Source: Bacteroidaceae bacterium
GTDB taxonomy: Bacteria; Bacteroidota; Bacteroidia; Bacteroidales; Bacteroidaceae
Assembly: GCA_017542145.1 (NCBI GenBank)
Contig: JAFXXQ010000042.1
Coordinates: forward strand, 1 to 56,985
DNA: 56,985 nucleotides
Direction: 5' to 3'
In this document: piece after piece, positions 8,516 through 16,612 of the stretch
How the letters are laid out: every line of letters starts with the position of its first letter
Numbering within the stretch: the stretch's first letter is position 1
Program-made: the position numbers and the translations under genes
Notes under the pieces: generated by a model
The model's input: the letters and a program-made list of their open reading frames with translations, nothing else
Database searches by the model: none
What the model was told of the DNA's origin: nothing

Positions 8516-9492
8516 TTTTCATTCTTCATTTTTGTTCTGATTTCTTCCCACACTTCTTCCGGCAGGGTGGTGCCGATGACTTGGATGACGTGCCCTGCCA
8601 GCAGGGAGCCCGCCTGGGCACAGCGTTCCATATTCCAGTCGTTGAGAAGGCCGTACATGACGCCGGCTGCATAGAAGTCTCCGGCTCCGGTGGTATCGAT
8701 GACGTGGCTCACCTCCATGCTTTCCACAAACGTCCTTTCGCCCTGATAGAGAATCGCAGAGCCTCGTTTACCCATCTTCACAACGGCAATCTCGCACAGC
8801 TTGCCCAATTCGATGAGCGCTTCCTCGGCTTCCTTACCTGTGAAGGCGCGAGCCTCTTCCTCGTTAGCAAATACCACATCGACATATTTTGTCAGCAGCT
8901 CAGCAAAGAAGGCATGGTCAGCCTCCACGATGTTGTAGCTGGCGAGGTCGAGGGCGACTTTCGCTCCCTTTGCCTTTGCCATTTCAATAGCGCTGCGGAT
9001 GAGGGCGTGGTTCTGCACCAGATAACCTTCTATATAAAGGTAGTCGCAGTCGGCAAATAGCGTTTCGTTGAGGTCGTCAGCCTGCATGTCGCCAGCGGCA
9101 CCCAGATAGGTGGCAAACGTCCGTTCGCCGTCGGGGGTGATAAACGTGTGGGCGATGCCTGAGGGCAGTTGGCTCTTGATGAGTAGGGGACGGATGCCCT
9201 TGCTGGCGGCATTGGCGGCATAGAAACGTCCCGTCTCATCGTCGCCCACCTTACCGATGAAGGTTGGCGAGGCTCCCAAATTAGCCAGAGCCAACATGGT
9301 ATTTCCTGTAGAGCCACCCGTAGCGCGGCTTACCGTCATCTGCAGCATGGCGCGGCGGATGTCAGGCAGACGGCTGTCGTCAATCAGCTGCATGCTACCC
9401 TTCGGCAGGGCAAGCGTAGAAAGTACATTTTCATCACTCACTTGGGCCAGCACATCGGTTAGTGCGTTGCCTATACCAGTAATCCGTTTCAT
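8512..9492 (-). CDS. PfkB-family sugar/nucleoside kinase
   Basis: 326 residues from the Met at 9492 (MKRITGIGNALTDVLAQV). This start is preferred because the next upstream Met (9516) would lie ahead of the likely -7 box. Ribokinase-fold hallmarks: the N-terminal GIGNALTD and GGSTGNTMLALANLG segments, and the C-terminal anion-hole motif DTTGAGDFYAAG with the catalytic Asp. The family phosphorylates ribose, fructose, adenosine or related substrates; overall it most resembles adenosine-kinase-like members of Bacteroidetes, but the substrate cannot be fixed from sequence. First gene of the operon with the S41 protease and the TPR regulator. Its last codons (KMKNEK) run into an AATGAAAAATGAA repeat. 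Confidence 0.87.
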   Translation of the reverse strand: MKRITGIGNALTDVLAQVSDENVLSTLALPKGSMQLIDDSRLPDIRRAMLQMTVSRATGGSTGNTMLALANLGASPTFIGKVGDDETGRFYAANAASKGIRPLLIKSQLPSGIAHTFITPDGERTFATYLGAAGDMQADDLNETLFADCDYLYIEGYLVQNHALIRSAIEMAKAKGAKVALDLASYNIVEADHAFFAELLTKYVDVVFANEEEARAFTGKEAEEALIELGKLCEIAVVKMGKRGSAILYQGERTFVESMEVSHVIDTTGAGDFYAAGVMYGLLNDWNMERCAQAGSLLAGHVIQVIGTTLPEEVWEEIRTKMKNEK

Positions 9493-9513
9493 GTCTATTA
9501 TTAAATTGCGGGA

Positions 9514-9521
9514 CAAAGTTA
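9514..9521 (-). promoter_or_regulatory. -7 box for the pfkB operon
   Basis: Minus strand TAACTTTG (9521-9514) fits TAnnTTTG. No TTTG is found 19-21 nt upstream, so the promoter is only half-supported. It gives a leader of about 15-20 nt to the ATG at 9492. Confidence 0.45.
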
Positions 9522-9551
9522 CATATAATATTGAAAAAATCTTTGTTTTTA

Positions 9552-9583
9552 TTTGTTTTTTTGCTCAGCTTGCCGTACCTTTG
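9552..9583 (+). promoter_or_regulatory. Promoter of the tRNA-Asn pair
   Basis: TTTG at 9552-9555, 20-nt spacer, TACCTTTG at 9576-9583: an exact Bacteroidetes consensus promoter. The first tRNA begins 22 nt after the -7 box. Confidence 0.85.
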
Positions 9584-9605
9584 CCGCGCATTTGCGAAAA
9601 ATGTT

Positions 9606-9679
9606 GCTTCTTTAGCTCAGTTGGTTAGAGCATCTGACTGTTAATCAGGGGGTCCAAGGTTCAAGTCCTTGAAGAAGCG
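9606..9679 (+). tRNA. tRNA-Asn (anticodon GTT)
   Basis: 74 nt. The acceptor stem GCTTCTT (9606-9612) pairs with AAGAAGC (9672-9678), discriminator G9679. D-arm AGCTCAGTTGGTTAGAGC, anticodon loop CTGTTAA with GTT at 9640-9642, T-arm with GGTTCAAGTCC. No CCA is encoded. An identical copy starts 98 nt downstream. Confidence 0.97.
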
Positions 9680-9703
9680 CGAAGGAAAAGAAAAGAGATT
9701 ATT

Positions 9704-9777
9704 GCTTCTTTAGCTCAGTTGGTTAGAGCATCTGACTGTTAATCAGGGGGTCCAAGGTTCAAGTCCTTGAAGAAGCG
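9704..9777 (+). tRNA. tRNA-Asn (anticodon GTT), second identical copy
   Basis: Identical over all 74 nt to the copy at 9606-9679 and separated from it by a 24-nt spacer. Probably cotranscribed from the promoter at 9552 and ended by the terminator at 9784. A tandem duplication kept identical suggests gene conversion or recent duplication. Confidence 0.97.
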
Positions 9778-9783
9778 CAGACA

Positions 9784-9818
9784 AAGCCCCGTCGTGACGA
9801 CGAGGCTTGTTTGTTTTT
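9784..9818 (+). terminator. Intrinsic terminator after the tRNAs
   Basis: AAGCCCCGTCG (9784-9794) pairs with CGACGAGGCTT (9798-9808) with one mismatch around a TGA loop. The T-rich tail GTTTGTTTTT (9809-9818) follows. Confidence 0.85.
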
Positions 9819-9845
9819 ATCCAGTTTATCGGCAAAACAGAGAAA

Positions 9846-9879
9846 GCCCCAGCAGAGCCTTTTCCTGCTCTGCTGGGGC
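9846..9879 (-). terminator. Intrinsic terminator of rnhB-gpmI
   Basis: A perfect 13-bp stem (9846-9858 with 9867-9879) and an 8-nt loop just beyond the gpmI stop codon. Read on the minus strand it is followed by TTTCTCTGTTTT, a usable U-rich tail. Confidence 0.8.
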
Positions 9880-9887
9880 AGCATTTC

Positions 9888-11381
9888 TTATAGCAGGCTG
9901 TGTCCGGTCATTTCGGCAGGCTGGGGAAGTCCCATGATCTTGAGGATGCTGGGAGCGACATCAGCGAGGATGCCGTTCTGCACAATGGTGTCCTTCTTTT
10001 CCGTGATGTAGATGAAGGGCACAGGGTTAAGCGAGTGAGCCGTATTGGGCGTGCCGTCGGGGTTGATGGCGTTGTCGGCGTTGCCGTGGTCGGCGATGAT
10101 GATGGCCTCGTAGCCGGTGGCGCGGGCAGCCTCGATGACGCTGTGGACGCAGGCATCGACAGCCGTGACGGCTTTGGCAATGGCTTCATAAACACCCGTG
10201 TGTCCCACCATGTCGCCGTTAGCAAAGTTGACGACGATGAAGTCATAGACATCGCTACGGATGGCCTCGACCAATTTGGCACAGACGCTGAAAGCACTCA
10301 TCTCAGGTTGCAGGTCGTAGGTAGCTACTTTGGGCGAGGGGACGAGGATGCGGTCTTCGTTTTTGTAGGGCTCCTCGCGTCCGCCGTTAAGGAAGAAGGT
10401 GACGTGGGCGTACTTCTCCGTTTCAGCAATATGGAGCTGGCGCAATCCCTGGTTGCTGACGTACTCGCCAAGGGTGTTCTCGACGTTCTCCTTGTCGAAG
10501 AGGATGTGTACGCCGGTGAACGAGGCGTCGTAAGGCGTCATGCAATAGTACTGCAAGCCGGGGATAGTGGTCATGCCATGCTCAGGCATATCCTTCTGAG
10601 TGAGGGCGATGGTGATTTCCTTGGCGCGGTCGTTACGGTAGTTGAAGAAGATGACGACGTCGCCCTCCTTGATGGTAGCATCGTATTTTGTGTTGACGAT
10701 GGGCTTGATGAATTCGTCGGTGACACCCTCGTCGTAGCTCTCCAGCATAGCTTTCACCATGTCGTCGCTCTGCTTTCCCTCGCCGTGGACGAGCTGGTCG
10801 TAGCCCACCTTGACGCGCTCCCAGCGTTTATCGCGGTCCATGGTATAGAAGCGCCCGATGATGCTGGCGACCTTGATGTCCTTCTCCAACAAAGTGCGTA
10901 TGAAGCCCACGCCGCTCTTGGGATCGGTGTCGCGTCCGTCCATCAGACAATGGACGAAAGTGTTGTCGATGCCGTATTCCTTGGCGATTTCGCAGAGGGT
11001 GATGAGGTGCTCGAGGCTGCTGTGGACGCCGCCGTCGCTGGTGAGGCCCATCAGGTGGACGTTCTTGCCCGTCTGCTTGGCATAGGTGAAGGCGTTGACA
11101 ACCTCCTTGTTCTGGCGGATGCTGCCGTCGGCACAGGCGCGGTTGATTTTCACAAGGTCCTGATAAACGACGCGTCCGGCACCAATGTTGAGGTGGCCCA
11201 CTTCGCTGTTGCCCATCTGTCCGTCAGGGAGTCCGACGTTCTCACCACTGGCCTGCAGCTGGCTATGGGGATAAGTGGCGTTAAGATAATCGAGATAAGA
11301 AGTGTAGGTGTTGAAGATGACATCACCTTTGCCGTGGGCTCCAATGCCCCAGCCATCAAGAATCATTAATAAAGCTTTCAT
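9888..11381 (-). CDS. gpmI: 2,3-bisphosphoglycerate-independent phosphoglycerate mutase
   Basis: Interconverts 3- and 2-phosphoglycerate in glycolysis, in the cytosol, using two metal ions. From the Met at 11381 ([12 protein letters not shown]) the protein has 497 residues, close to the usual 505-515. Visible motifs: LDGWGIG (metal-binding Asp), [17 protein letters not shown] with the phosphoryl-accepting Ser, [29 protein letters not shown] and [13 protein letters not shown]. The longer frame up to 11429 would overlap rnhB, so the internal Met is preferred; this leaves a 34-bp gap to rnhB. Cotranscribed with rnhB and closed by the hairpin at 9846-9879. Confidence 0.97.
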   Translation of the reverse strand: MKALLMILDGWGIGAHGKGDVIFNTYTSYLDYLNATYPHSQLQASGENVGLPDGQMGNSEVGHLNIGAGRVVYQDLVKINRACADGSIRQNKEVVNAFTYAKQTGKNVHLMGLTSDGGVHSSLEHLITLCEIAKEYGIDNTFVHCLMDGRDTDPKSGVGFIRTLLEKDIKVASIIGRFYTMDRDKRWERVKVGYDQLVHGEGKQSDDMVKAMLESYDEGVTDEFIKPIVNTKYDATIKEGDVVIFFNYRNDRAKEITIALTQKDMPEHGMTTIPGLQYYCMTPYDASFTGVHILFDKENVENTLGEYVSNQGLRQLHIAETEKYAHVTFFLNGGREEPYKNEDRILVPSPKVATYDLQPEMSAFSVCAKLVEAIRSDVYDFIVVNFANGDMVGHTGVYEAIAKAVTAVDACVHSVIEAARATGYEAIIIADHGNADNAINPDGTPNTAHSLNPVPFIYITEKKDTIVQNGILADVAPSILKIMGLPQPAEMTGHSLL

Positions 11382-11415
11382 ATTATTAGTTGGTTTAACG
11401 TTTGATTTTTTATCA

Positions 11416-12027
11416 TCAATCTTTTCCAAAGGAAAGTGAGAGCTGGCTGTCGCCGAGGAGGTTATACGTCATGCGGTGGTAGGGCGTGGTGCCGTACTGG
11501 CGGATGGCGTCGCGGTGAGCGCGGGCAGGGTAGCCCTTGTTGTGATTCCAGCCATAAACGGGGTATTCCTTGTGGAGGCGCTCCATGTAGTCGTCGCGGT
11601 AGGTCTTGGCGAGGATGCTGGCAGCGGCGATGTTCATGTACTTGCCGTCGCCCTTCACCACGGTTTTCCACGGCGTGTCGCCGTAGGGGGTGAAGCGGTT
11701 ACCATCGACAATGATGAAGCCTGGGCGCACCTTCAGCCCGTCGAGGGCACGATGCATGGCGAGGATGGAGGCGCGGAGGATGTTGATTTCGTCAATCTCC
11801 TGCGGAGTGACGATGCCCAGTGCCCAGCTGACGGCTACTTCCTCGATGATGGGGCGCAGGGCGTAGCGCTGGCGGGCGGTGAGCTGCTTGCTGTCGTTGA
11901 GGAGGTCGTTTTGGAAACCGTCAGGCAGGATGACGGCTGCGGCATACACAGCACCTGCCAGACATCCACGCCCAGCTTCATCGCATCCTGCCTCCCGCAT
12001 TCCTCGGTTCAGACAACACTCCAGCAT
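11416..12027 (-). CDS. rnhB: Ribonuclease HII
   Basis: 203 residues. Removes RNA from RNA-DNA hybrids and excises single ribonucleotides from DNA. The type-2 RNase H signature [18 protein letters not shown] is near the N-terminus (catalytic Asp and Glu). NDSKQLT follows, then IIVDGN with a third acidic residue, and the [21 protein letters not shown] region typical of HII. Length is normal. First gene of the rnhB-gpmI operon, transcribed from a promoter that overlaps the divergent promoter of the GH92 gene. Confidence 0.96.
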   Translation of the reverse strand: MLECCLNRGMREAGCDEAGRGCLAGAVYAAAVILPDGFQNDLLNDSKQLTARQRYALRPIIEEVAVSWALGIVTPQEIDEINILRASILAMHRALDGLKVRPGFIIVDGNRFTPYGDTPWKTVVKGDGKYMNIAAASILAKTYRDDYMERLHKEYPVYGWNHNKGYPARAHRDAIRQYGTTPYHRMTYNLLGDSQLSLSFGKD

Positions 12028-12058
12028 AAACTTTTGCTCATTTTTTATTTTCGGGTTG

Positions 12059-12090
12059 CAAAGATACCCTATTTATTTGGGTATTCCAAA
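12059..12090 (-). promoter_or_regulatory. rnhB promoter, overlapping the divergent GH92 promoter
   Basis: Minus strand: TTTG at 12090-12087, 20-nt spacer, TATCTTTG at 12066-12059. Both boxes are exact. It shares 15 bp with the plus-strand promoter at 12076-12107. Confidence 0.8.
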
Positions 12091-12107
12091 AAATGTATCT
12101 ATTTTTG
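12076..12107 (+). promoter_or_regulatory. GH92 promoter, with TTTGGGTA octamer
   Basis: TTTG at 12076-12079, 20-nt spacer, TATTTTTG at 12100-12107. The -33 box is part of the octamer TTTGGGTA (12076-12083), itself half of an inverted repeat ATACCC/GGGTAT (12064-12069 with 12079-12084). A leader of about 20-25 nt runs to the ATG at 12135. Confidence 0.8.
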
Positions 12108-12134
12108 CCCATCAAAACTAAAATCGTATATCGA

Positions 12135-14399
12135 ATGAAAAAACTGTTTCTTACTCTTGCTCTGTGCGGGCTTTGTCTGGTAGAAGTGACGTGTACGGGC
12201 TCCGGTGGCAACTTTGTTCAGAAAGAGCCCGTTGACTATGTAAATCCCTATATCGGTAACATCAGCCATCTGCTGGTGCCGACGTTTGCCACCATACAGC
12301 TGCCTAACAGCCTCATGCGCATTTACCCCACGCGCAGCGACTACACCACAGAGATGCTCGACGGCCTGCCTGTGGTGGTGACGAACCATCGTGAGCGCTC
12401 GGCCTTCCGCCTGAGCGTGACGCAGGGAAAGGAACTGCGTCCCATCATCCCCGTGACGTGGGACCAGGAGCGCATCACGCCCTACGACTATCACGTGGAA
12501 GTGGCCGACAACACCATCGGCGTCAGCCTGGCCGTAGCGCCGCAGAGCGCCGTCTATGAATTTGAGTTTTTCGACCCGTCGAAGCCTGCCACCTTGGTGT
12601 TCTACTCCGAGCGGGGTGAGGTGAAAGCCGACGGCAAGGAACAGTTGTCGCTCACCGGCAGCCAGCGGCTGAGCCGCAACATGAACATCTACTTCGCCGG
12701 TGAGTTCGACACAGCACCCGAAACCTGCGGCGTGCTGCGGGGCGGACAGATTTCGTCCGACCTTCGCACCGAGGGACGTGCTGCCAGCATGGCCGTCTGC
12801 TTCTCAGCTGGGACGAAAAAGGTTTCGCTGCGCTATGGCATCTCACTCATTAGTGCCGAGCAGGCCACGGCCAACCTCCACCGCGAACAGCAGGGCTTTA
12901 GCGTCGCCACCGTCGCCAAGGCCGGACGCAAGGCGTGGAACGACAAGCTCTCCGCCATCCGCGTCAAGGGTGGCAGCGACGACCAGAAGACCGTGCTCTA
13001 CACCTCGTTCTACCGCACCATGGAGCGTCCCGTCTGCCTCAGCGAGGACGGCCGCTACTTCAGCGCCTTCGACGGACAGGTACACAACGACGACGGCCAC
13101 CCCTTCTACACCGACGACTGGATTTGGGACACCTACCGCGCCGCCCACCCGCTGCGCGCCCTGCTGCGCCCCGCCGAGGAGGAGGACATCATCGAGTCGT
13201 ACCTTCGCATGGCTGAGCAGATGGGCACGAAGTGGATGCCCACCTTCCCCGAGATGACGGGCGACACGCGCCGCATGAACAGCAACCACGGCGTGGCGAT
13301 GGTGGCCGACGCCCTCTGGAAGGGCCTCAGCGTCGATGCCGACCGCGCCTTCGACTACTGCCGTCGCGGCATCGAGGAGAAGACGCTGGCGCCTTGGAAC
13401 GGCGCTCCCGCCGGATGGATCGACGACTTCTACCGCCGTCGCGGCTATATCCCCGCCCTGCGCGAAGGTGAGGAGGAGACAGACCCCAATGTGCACGGCT
13501 TTGAGCGGCGCCAGCCCATCGCCGTCACCCTCGGCACAGCCTACGACGAATGGTGTCTCTCGCGCATCGCCGCCTTCCGTGGCGACAAAGAGAATGCCGC
13601 CAAGTACCTCCGTCTCAGCTACAACTACCGCAACGTCTGGAATCCCGATACGCATTTCTTCCACCCGAAGGACAGCACGGGCGCTTTCCTGCCCGACTTC
13701 GACTACCGCTTCGGCGGCGGTTTGGGTGCACGTGAAGCCTACGACGAGAACAACGGCTGGACCTACCGCTGGGACGTGCAGCACAACTTCCGCGACCTTG
13801 CCCGCCTGATGGGCGGCCGCGAAGCCCTCGTCCGTAACCTCGACCGCACCTTTGCCGAGCCCATGGGACGCGGCAAGCGCGAGTTCTACGAGCAGCTGCC
13901 CGACCAGACGGGCAACATCGGCCAGTTCACCATGGCCAACGAGCCCTCGCTGCACATACCTTATATATATAACTACGCCGGAGCGCCGTGGAAGACGCAG
14001 AAGCGCATCCGCCAATGCCTCGGCACGTGGTTCCGCAACGACGTGATGGGCATCCCCGGCGATGAGGACGGCGGCGGCCTCACCTCGTTTGCGGTCTTCT
14101 CGTCCCTGGGCTTCTACCCCGTCACCCCCGGCTTCCCAGCCTACAACATCGGCAGCCCCGTCTTCTCCGACATCCGCATCGGCCTCCCCTCCGGCGGCAC
14201 GTTCCACATCATCGCCAAGAACTGCTCCGACGAGAACAAGTACATCCAAAGCGCCACCCTCAACGGCCAGACGTGGGACAAGCCCTGGTTCTCACACGAC
14301 GACATCCGCGACGGCGCCACCCTCGTCCTCGAGATGGGTCCCCGTCCCAACAAAGCCTGGGGTGCTGCCGAGCAGGATGCTCCCCCTTCGGCAGAGTAG
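12135..14399 (+). CDS. GH92 exo-alpha-mannosidase
   Basis: 754 residues from ATG 12135 (MKKLFLTLALCGLCL), chosen because the promoter at 12076-12107 rules out the in-frame ATG at 12093. The signal peptide ends near Cys (VEVTC), possibly a lipoprotein. N-terminal beta-sandwich from about 35 to 270, then the (alpha/alpha)6 catalytic domain. GH92 signatures: DYVNPYIGN, TDDWIWDTYRAAHPL, GNIGQFTMANEPSLHIPYIY, and the C-terminal GDEDGGGLTSFAVFSSLGFY with PAYNIGSPVF. GH92 enzymes are calcium-dependent and release alpha-linked mannose from N-glycans or yeast mannan. It is not next to the beta-mannan cluster but lies close, on the other side of the HTCS. Codons are strongly C-ending, as in the cluster. 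Confidence 0.95.
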   Translation: MKKLFLTLALCGLCLVEVTCTGSGGNFVQKEPVDYVNPYIGNISHLLVPTFATIQLPNSLMRIYPTRSDYTTEMLDGLPVVVTNHRERSAFRLSVTQGKELRPIIPVTWDQERITPYDYHVEVADNTIGVSLAVAPQSAVYEFEFFDPSKPATLVFYSERGEVKADGKEQLSLTGSQRLSRNMNIYFAGEFDTAPETCGVLRGGQISSDLRTEGRAASMAVCFSAGTKKVSLRYGISLISAEQATANLHREQQGFSVATVAKAGRKAWNDKLSAIRVKGGSDDQKTVLYTSFYRTMERPVCLSEDGRYFSAFDGQVHNDDGHPFYTDDWIWDTYRAAHPLRALLRPAEEEDIIESYLRMAEQMGTKWMPTFPEMTGDTRRMNSNHGVAMVADALWKGLSVDADRAFDYCRRGIEEKTLAPWNGAPAGWIDDFYRRRGYIPALREGEEETDPNVHGFERRQPIAVTLGTAYDEWCLSRIAAFRGDKENAAKYLRLSYNYRNVWNPDTHFFHPKDSTGAFLPDFDYRFGGGLGAREAYDENNGWTYRWDVQHNFRDLARLMGGREALVRNLDRTFAEPMGRGKREFYEQLPDQTGNIGQFTMANEPSLHIPYIYNYAGAPWKTQKRIRQCLGTWFRNDVMGIPGDEDGGGLTSFAVFSSLGFYPVTPGFPAYNIGSPVFSDIRIGLPSGGTFHIIAKNCSDENKYIQSATLNGQTWDKPWFSHDDIRDGATLVLEMGPRPNKAWGAAEQDAPPSAE

Positions 14400-14400
14400 C

Positions 14401-14429
14401 CGTTTTTGGGTAAAACCCTTTTCCAAAAA
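14401..14429 (+). promoter_or_regulatory. Palindrome containing TTTGGGTA downstream of GH92
   Basis: TTTTTGG (14403-14409) and CCAAAAA (14423-14429) are inverted repeats around GGGTAAAACCC (14408-14418). The octamer TTTGGGTA spans 14405-14412. It may end GH92 transcription or be a regulator site before the gene at 14480; the short GC stem argues against a strong terminator. Confidence 0.4.
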
Positions 14430-14479
14430 AAAGAGCATTTATGCAGCCAAAAGAATTTATCCACCTTTTCTATAAAAAA

Positions 14480-15028
14480 ATGTTCACACGAAAAACCTTT
14501 TTCATCTGCATGGCCTTTGTGCTTGCAACCTTATGCGCTACGGCGCAGAACCTTAAGATTGGTACTGAAATCCGCGACGACATCGTCGAGACTGAGAGCA
14601 ACGGCGACGAGTACACCATCTTTTACTACAAACAGAAGGACGGCACCTGTGGCTACTGGCTGGGTTTGGGTGGAGTGGATAACATCCCCGGCTCGCCCAT
14701 CGTCTTCGACCAGGTGACGGAAACCTGCATCTACCTTGGCGCCACCGCTGCCGATGCCCTCGCTACGCTGGACGATATCGTGGCCTGTTTCAAGATGCCA
14801 CTCACCGAGAAACGCGACTTCCCCGCCATGCTGGCCGTCGGCCGCCCGTTGGCCATGAATGGCACCGCTGCCTGCTTCTTGCAGAAGGAGCTCTTTGGAC
14901 GCCACCTCTGCTTCCGCTACACTTACGATAAGTACACCACCGATAGTTACCTCACCAAGTCTGGCGCCAAAAATCTCCGTGGCACCTTCAAGTTCAATGC
15001 CCGTAAGGCACTCAAGGAGGGATATTAA
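14480..15028 (+). CDS. Secreted protein of unknown function
   Basis: 182 residues from ATG 14480 (MFTRKTFFICMAFVLATLCATAQ), preferred over an upstream in-frame ATG at 14441 because it gives a clean signal peptide. The mature protein starts NLKIGTEIRDDI and is mixed alpha/beta with three or four Cys and several aromatic segments (YTIFYYKQKDGTCGYWLGLG). It ends in a basic tail, FNARKALKEGY. I recognise no family. It sits 80 bp after GH92 and 100 bp before two barrel-like proteins, all forward, so it may belong to the same transcript. Role unknown. Confidence 0.7.
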   Translation: MFTRKTFFICMAFVLATLCATAQNLKIGTEIRDDIVETESNGDEYTIFYYKQKDGTCGYWLGLGGVDNIPGSPIVFDQVTETCIYLGATAADALATLDDIVACFKMPLTEKRDFPAMLAVGRPLAMNGTAACFLQKELFGRHLCFRYTYDKYTTDSYLTKSGAKNLRGTFKFNARKALKEGY

Positions 15029-15047
15029 TGGCTAACGGTAATGGTTA

Positions 15048-15065
15048 ACGGGGACTTGTCCCTGT
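15048..15065. repeat. ACGGGGAC-TT-GTCCCTGT palindrome
   Basis: A near-perfect 8-bp stem with a TT spacer, in the 100-bp gap between two small secreted-protein genes. No T-run follows. It is probably a dispersed palindrome rather than a terminator. Confidence 0.45.
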
Positions 15066-15128
15066 ACCCACCCTCACCGAACAATTTCGATAAGACAATA
15101 AATTTTCAACCCCTAAAAAACCGAATTA

Positions 15129-15701
15129 ATGAAGAAGTTTCTTTTTCTTGCAGCGCTGATGGCTGTGGCGATGAGCGCCAATGCCCAGTGGTTCGATTTC
15201 TCCAACAACGCCGACCGCTATGGCGCAGGCTTCAATTTAGGCATGGCTGGAGTGAAAACCGACTACAGGGATATCGGCACTGGCGTTAGCCTTAACGTCT
15301 GCGGCGTCTATCTCGATGTCCTGCAGGCAGGTCCCAACCACAAGTACGACAACCACATCGAAAACAAACAGTATAACGACTCCACCGCCTTCCATATCAA
15401 CCTGGGCTATCAGATTCCCGTACTGCCTTGGCTGCGCATCGCGCCCATGGTGGGCTATTGCCAGACAAATGCCGGCATCACCGATGCCTCCACCATCAAC
15501 ATCAACACCGACCGCGACAACGGCTTCGACTTCTATCACGACTACGATGTCACCCCAGGCACGCGCCGCCACTACTTCAACGCTGGTGTCGGCCTTTTCG
15601 TCCAGCCCATCCGCTGGGTGGACATCTACGCCATCGGCACCCTCCACGCCATCTACGGTGGTATCAGCTTCAACATGGGATCCATCTTTGGCAATTATTA
15701 G
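15129..15701 (+). CDS. Small outer-membrane beta-barrel-like protein
   Basis: 190 residues with signal peptide MKKFLFLAALMAVAMSANAQ. The mature part alternates amphipathic strands ('YGAGFNLGMAGVKTDYRDIG', 'AFHINLGYQIPVLPWLRIAP', 'FNAGVGLFVQPIRWVDIYAI') and has many Gly and aromatic residues, as in 8-strand barrels. It ends SFNMGSIFGNY, aromatic at the C-terminus. No specific family is recognised. It is followed 36 bp later by another protein of similar size and build, so the pair may be a distant duplication or two barrels of one operon. Confidence 0.72.
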   Translation: MKKFLFLAALMAVAMSANAQWFDFSNNADRYGAGFNLGMAGVKTDYRDIGTGVSLNVCGVYLDVLQAGPNHKYDNHIENKQYNDSTAFHINLGYQIPVLPWLRIAPMVGYCQTNAGITDASTININTDRDNGFDFYHDYDVTPGTRRHYFNAGVGLFVQPIRWVDIYAIGTLHAIYGGISFNMGSIFGNY

Positions 15702-15737
15702 CATGACTTTACCCGAATGCCATTTTAACTCAAAGAT

Positions 15738-16337
15738 ATGAAAAAAGTATTTCTTTTGGCCGTAGCCGCCGTGATAGCTACAGTGTGCGTGAATGCGCAG
15801 AATGGTTACGACGATACCAAAAGCGAGGTCGCCGTCAGCTATGGTTTGCTGGCTAACTCGCAGTGGCTCGATGCCTTTACTGCGGTTGTGACTGAAGAGG
15901 CAGGTGCAGTGCTGAGCAATGAGCAATTCCTCGGTCCCCTCTCAATAGAGTATTTCTATCATTATCGGTCGTGGCTCAGCTTCGGTGGTGCCCTTGTATA
16001 TGGACAGAGCAGCATGGATGTGGCTAACCAGCAGGAAGGTCCCAAGGTCGGTACCTCCAAGATTCAATATCTCTCGCTCATGCCCGCTATGAAGTTCGAC
16101 TGGTTGCGTTTCAGCCACTTCGGCATGTATTCGAAGCTTGCTGCCGGCTACACGATGCGTCTCCAGCATTACATCTATACCGATGGCCGCCCGCAGGAGA
16201 ACGAAAACATCTTCCACCCCAACTTTCAGATTTCGCTCCTCGGCATCGAAGCCGGCAGCCCCCGCTTCCGTGTTTACTTCGAGGGTGGTATCGGCGAACA
16301 GGGTGTTCTCCTCGCTGGTCTCCGCTATAAGTTCTGA
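15738..16337 (+). CDS. Small outer-membrane beta-barrel-like protein
   Basis: 199 residues with signal peptide MKKVFLLAVAAVIATVCVNAQ. Strand-like segments 'FGGALVYGQSSMDV', 'KFDWLRFSHFGMYSKLAAGY' and 'RVYFEGGIGEQGVLLAGLRY', with a final Phe (RYKF), support an outer-membrane barrel. It is the last gene of the forward group that begins with GH92; a hairpin directly follows its stop and an intrinsic terminator follows at 16370. Role unknown. Confidence 0.72.
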   Translation: MKKVFLLAVAAVIATVCVNAQNGYDDTKSEVAVSYGLLANSQWLDAFTAVVTEEAGAVLSNEQFLGPLSIEYFYHYRSWLSFGGALVYGQSSMDVANQQEGPKVGTSKIQYLSLMPAMKFDWLRFSHFGMYSKLAAGYTMRLQHYIYTDGRPQENENIFHPNFQISLLGIEAGSPRFRVYFEGGIGEQGVLLAGLRYKF

Positions 16338-16369
16338 TGCTGCCTTCAGCATCCTTTCACCCCTCCATT

Positions 16370-16404
16370 GCGCCCGAAGGATACACCCTTTTCGGGCGCT
16401 TTTT
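16370..16404 (+). terminator. Intrinsic terminator after the barrel proteins
   Basis: GCGCCCGAA (16370-16378) pairs perfectly with TTCGGGCGC (16391-16399), followed by a T-run (16400-16404). A second, shorter hairpin, GATGCTG-CCTT-CAGCATC, overlaps the stop codon at 16336-16353. Confidence 0.85.
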
Positions 16405-16504
16405 ATGCTGACAGATTTGATTTGTCAGGCCGATTCCGAGGTAAGGTGGCCAAAAGAGATATGACGCACAAAGGCGTCGTTTCCTGAAGGTGATGGCCTT
16501 TTAA

Positions 16505-16576
16505 AAACGGACGGAGCAGCGAGAACCATCAAGTTCGCTTAAATGGCCGAGGTGCGAAGGAGGAATACGAAGTCAA
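16505..16576 (-). repeat. Diverged hairpin repeat, reverse orientation, beside the HTCS gene
   Basis: Read on the minus strand this matches the repeats at 27877-28010 and 30598-30820. It starts TTGACTTCGTATTCC and retains a CTCGG block. It ends GTTCTCGCTGCTCCG. The tip differs from every other copy but is still self-complementary (CCAT..AAG-TTCG-CTT..ATGG on the plus strand). It lies between the terminator at 16370 and the HTCS stop codon, so it is in the same sense as the HTCS transcript. Confidence 0.65.
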
Positions 16577-16612
16577 TGGCCGAGTCGTGTCCCTTCTCCT
16601 ACATCCATGACT

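Noticed and set aside
9900..11369. Long open frame opposite gpmI (489 codons)
   Set aside because: A shadow of the GC-rich gpmI code; the product is Val/Asp/Gly-rich without any family motif, while gpmI on the other strand is certain.
11381..11429. N-terminal extension of gpmI
   Set aside because: It would overlap rnhB by 14 bp and add 16 residues not found in the family, while the Met at 11381 starts exactly at the conserved N-terminus.
12076..12083. TTTGGGTA upstream of GH92 as proof of HTCS control
   Set aside because: Here the first four bases are the -33 box of a complete consensus promoter, so this single copy may have nothing to do with the regulator; kept only as part of the pattern.
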